Shown: in pieces, positions 63,012 through 64,000 of the stretch
Layout: each line of letters starts with the position of its first letter
Position numbering within the stretch: the stretch's first letter is position 1
Assembly (NCBI GenBank): GCA_019244055.1
Contig: JAFATG010000228.1
Span: forward strand, 1 to 64,000
Direction: 5' to 3'
Origin: Acidobacteriaceae bacterium
GTDB lineage: Bacteria > Acidobacteriota > Terriglobia > Bryobacterales > Bryobacteraceae
DNA: 64,000 nucleotides
Translations under genes and position numbers: made by a program
The notes under the pieces: generated by a model
The model's input: only the letters and a program-made list of their open reading frames with translations
Databases searched by the model: none
Told to the model about the DNA's origin: nothing

Positions 63012-63599
63012 GTGAAGAAGATGTTGGCATCCCTCGCCGGAGTTGTCCTTGGTATGAGTCTGCTAGCCGCGGACGCGGCGAATGTTCGGAAGGCGCCCGA
63101 GCTAGCGTTCACGATTCCGGGTCAGGGACCGAAGCTGCTGAGCCAATATCGGGGAAAGGTAGTGGCGCTGGAATTTATTTTTACTACGTGTCCGCACTGC
63201 CAGGCCGCTTCCCGCCTGATGACGAAACTGCAGAACGAATACGGGCAGCGGGGGCTTCAGGTTCTAGATGTCGCTGTTAACCAGAATGCCGATCTGCTGG
63301 TAGAGAATTTCCAAAAAGATTTTCAAACCAGCTTTCCCGTAGGTTGGACCCAAGCGAGCCAAATGGAAGCGTTCATGGGTTTTAGCCCGGGCCGGTTCGT
63401 TGTCCCACAGTTGGTGCTGATCGACCGAAACGGGTACATTCACTACCAGACTCCGGCAACGGAGGATGCGAACTGGGACAAACTCATGAAGGAAGAGACC
63501 ATTCGCCAGCATATCGATGAACTGTTATCGCTCGGCTCGACGGCTGAGCAGAACGGACACCGGTCTTCGCACGTGGCGAATGCTAAGAAGAGTTCTTAA
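63012..63599 (+). CDS. TlpA-like thiol:disulfide oxidoreductase
   Basis: A 195-residue protein from GTG 63012, eight bases after GGAG; a TTG at 62994 is also in frame. A signal peptide (KKMLASLAGVVLGMSLLAADA) is followed by a thioredoxin fold with the redox motif CPHC at 60-63 inside LEFIFTTCPHCQAASRLM, cis-Pro in FVVPQLVLIDRNG and a helical tail. CPHC is the DsbA-type active site in a TlpA/ResA-like frame. It presumably reduces or forms disulfides in the periplasm. It ends 16 bp before the tRNA gene. Confidence 0.88.
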   Translation: MKKMLASLAGVVLGMSLLAADAANVRKAPELAFTIPGQGPKLLSQYRGKVVALEFIFTTCPHCQAASRLMTKLQNEYGQRGLQVLDVAVNQNADLLVENFQKDFQTSFPVGWTQASQMEAFMGFSPGRFVVPQLVLIDRNGYIHYQTPATEDANWDKLMKEETIRQHIDELLSLGSTAEQNGHRSSHVANAKKSS

Positions 63600-63615
63600 T
63601 TTGTTGTTCACTCGT

Positions 63616-63693
63616 GCGCCCGTAGCTCAGCCTGGATAGAGCGTTTGCCTCCGGAGCAAAAGGCCAGAGGTTCGAATCCTCTCGGGCGTACCA
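63616..63693 (+). tRNA. tRNA-Arg, anticodon CCG
   Basis: A 78-nt tRNA including the encoded CCA. The acceptor stem is GCGCCCG with CGGGCGT (first pair G-U), TA at positions 8-9, D-arm GCTC/GAGC, anticodon stem TTTGC/GCAAA with loop CTCCGGA giving anticodon CCG, and T-arm AGAGGTTCGAATCCTCT with the invariant TTCGAAT. It reads CGG codons as Arg. The integrase remnant begins 47 bp after it. Confidence 0.96.
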
Positions 63694-63739
63694 AAATTTC
63701 GAACGTAAGCCTTTGAAAGCAAAGTTCTTCCGCAAACAC

Positions 63740-64000
63740 TTACGAGGTTCTCAGCTTCTTTGAATTTGGCTGAGTTAGGCCAATTTGGGCCAGTTTTTGC
63801 GACGTAGTTGGCCCAAGAGTTGGCCTGGGCCAACCCTCTACTTGATCTTTTCCGTCCTCGTATTCGAGCAGCATCTTTTCGAGTTCCGGGCCGGGTGTCT
63901 GCATGCCTGCGTACCACTCCATAGCACGGTCCATGTCGGCCTGCGCTGGATGCACATAACGCATCAGAAGGCTGAGATCGGCATGGCCGAGAATCTTTGC
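63740..64000 (-). CDS. Tyrosine recombinase (integrase), 3' end only
   Basis: The frame enters from the right edge and ends at 63740 (86 visible residues). It has ILGHADLSLLMRYVHPAQAD: the GH of the RHRH set and the catalytic Tyr in RYVHP, the usual end of phage-type integrases. A 60-residue hydrophilic tail follows. Its 3' end faces the tRNA-Arg gene, 46 bp away. That is the layout of an element integrated into a tRNA 3' end. The rest of the gene and the island lie beyond the window. Confidence 0.85.
   Translation of the reverse strand, partial: AKILGHADLSLLMRYVHPAQADMDRAMEWYAGMQTPGPELEKMLLEYEDGKDQVEGWPRPTLGPTTSQKLAQIGLTQPNSKKLRTS

Noticed and set aside
63627-63917. Minus-strand frame ending in TSGLLLRRQTLYPG
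   Set aside because: This is the antisense of the tRNA-Arg gene and its flank, a well-known false protein call next to tRNAs.
1-64000. CRISPR array, rRNA or replication origin
   Set aside because: I saw no regularly spaced repeats, rRNA sequence or DnaA-box cluster on reading through the window.

Overview
The window looks like a chromosomal segment of a member of the Acidobacteriota, probably close to the Bryobacterales / Solibacter group. This is inferred from gene content: two very large Oar-type outer-membrane receptors with an N-terminal carboxypeptidase-regulatory domain, two PadR plus ADOP-type (MacB/FtsX-like) permease pairs, a GMC oxidoreductase with a gluconate-dehydrogenase subunit 3, and many Tat-type N-termini on sugar enzymes. 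Coding density is high with short spacers. No rRNA, CRISPR array or replication origin is visible.

Layout. 1-4.2 kb: hydantoinase A (leaves the window on the left), divergent from an MFS transporter and an isomerase-like TIM barrel. 4.3-9.8 kb: a large Oar-type receptor whose terminator hairpin is followed at once by a group IIC intron with its reverse transcriptase. 9.9-15.1 kb: GMC dehydrogenase pair, site-2 protease with CBS domains, a tiny metallothionein-like protein and an ankyrin protein. 15.3-20.4 kb: a fused lysophospholipid transporter / acyltransferase / acyl-ACP ligase, divergent from a sigma-54 activator, with a sigma-54-like promoter between them and a frameshift near the enzyme's N-terminus. 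20.3-27.7 kb: membrane and secreted proteins of unknown role, PadR-ADOP pair 1, a metallo-beta-lactamase-fold hydrolase. 27.9-34.7 kb: a processive glycosyltransferase, an ABC-2 exporter and tandem duplicated UGT-like glycosyltransferases. 34.8-39.8 kb: ilvD, ruvA, ruvB, an isomerase and a crotonase. 39.8-40.8 kb: a patch of decayed genes. 40.8-45.1 kb: esterase and a tight four-gene cluster (monooxygenase, Fe-ADH, asparaginase domain, flavin amine oxidase). 45.2-54.3 kb: sugar-use region with a receptor pseudogene, GH29 fucosidase, RhaT-like symporter, second Oar receptor, TPR pseudogene and glucoamylase-like protein. 54.4-57.4 kb: PadR-ADOP pair 2. 57.5-63.6 kb: small secreted proteins, PcrA/UvrD helicase coupled to a 52-residue basic protein, MarC, a zinc protease and a redoxin. 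63.6-64 kb: tRNA-Arg(CCG) followed by the 3' end of a tyrosine recombinase, which looks like the edge of an integrated element.

The genes best read together are: the sigma-54 activator with the membrane-lipid recycling enzyme; GH29 fucosidase, RhaT-like symporter and Oar receptor as a deoxysugar scavenging set; RuvA/RuvB as Holliday junction machinery; and the ABC-2 exporter with neighbouring glycosyltransferases. Several genes are visibly broken (fragments near 40 kb, 45.4 kb and 52.5 kb), so the lineage is actively losing accessory genes. Some start sites were moved from the longest reading frame on the basis of ribosome binding sites and family N-termini; one gene appears to start with CTG.
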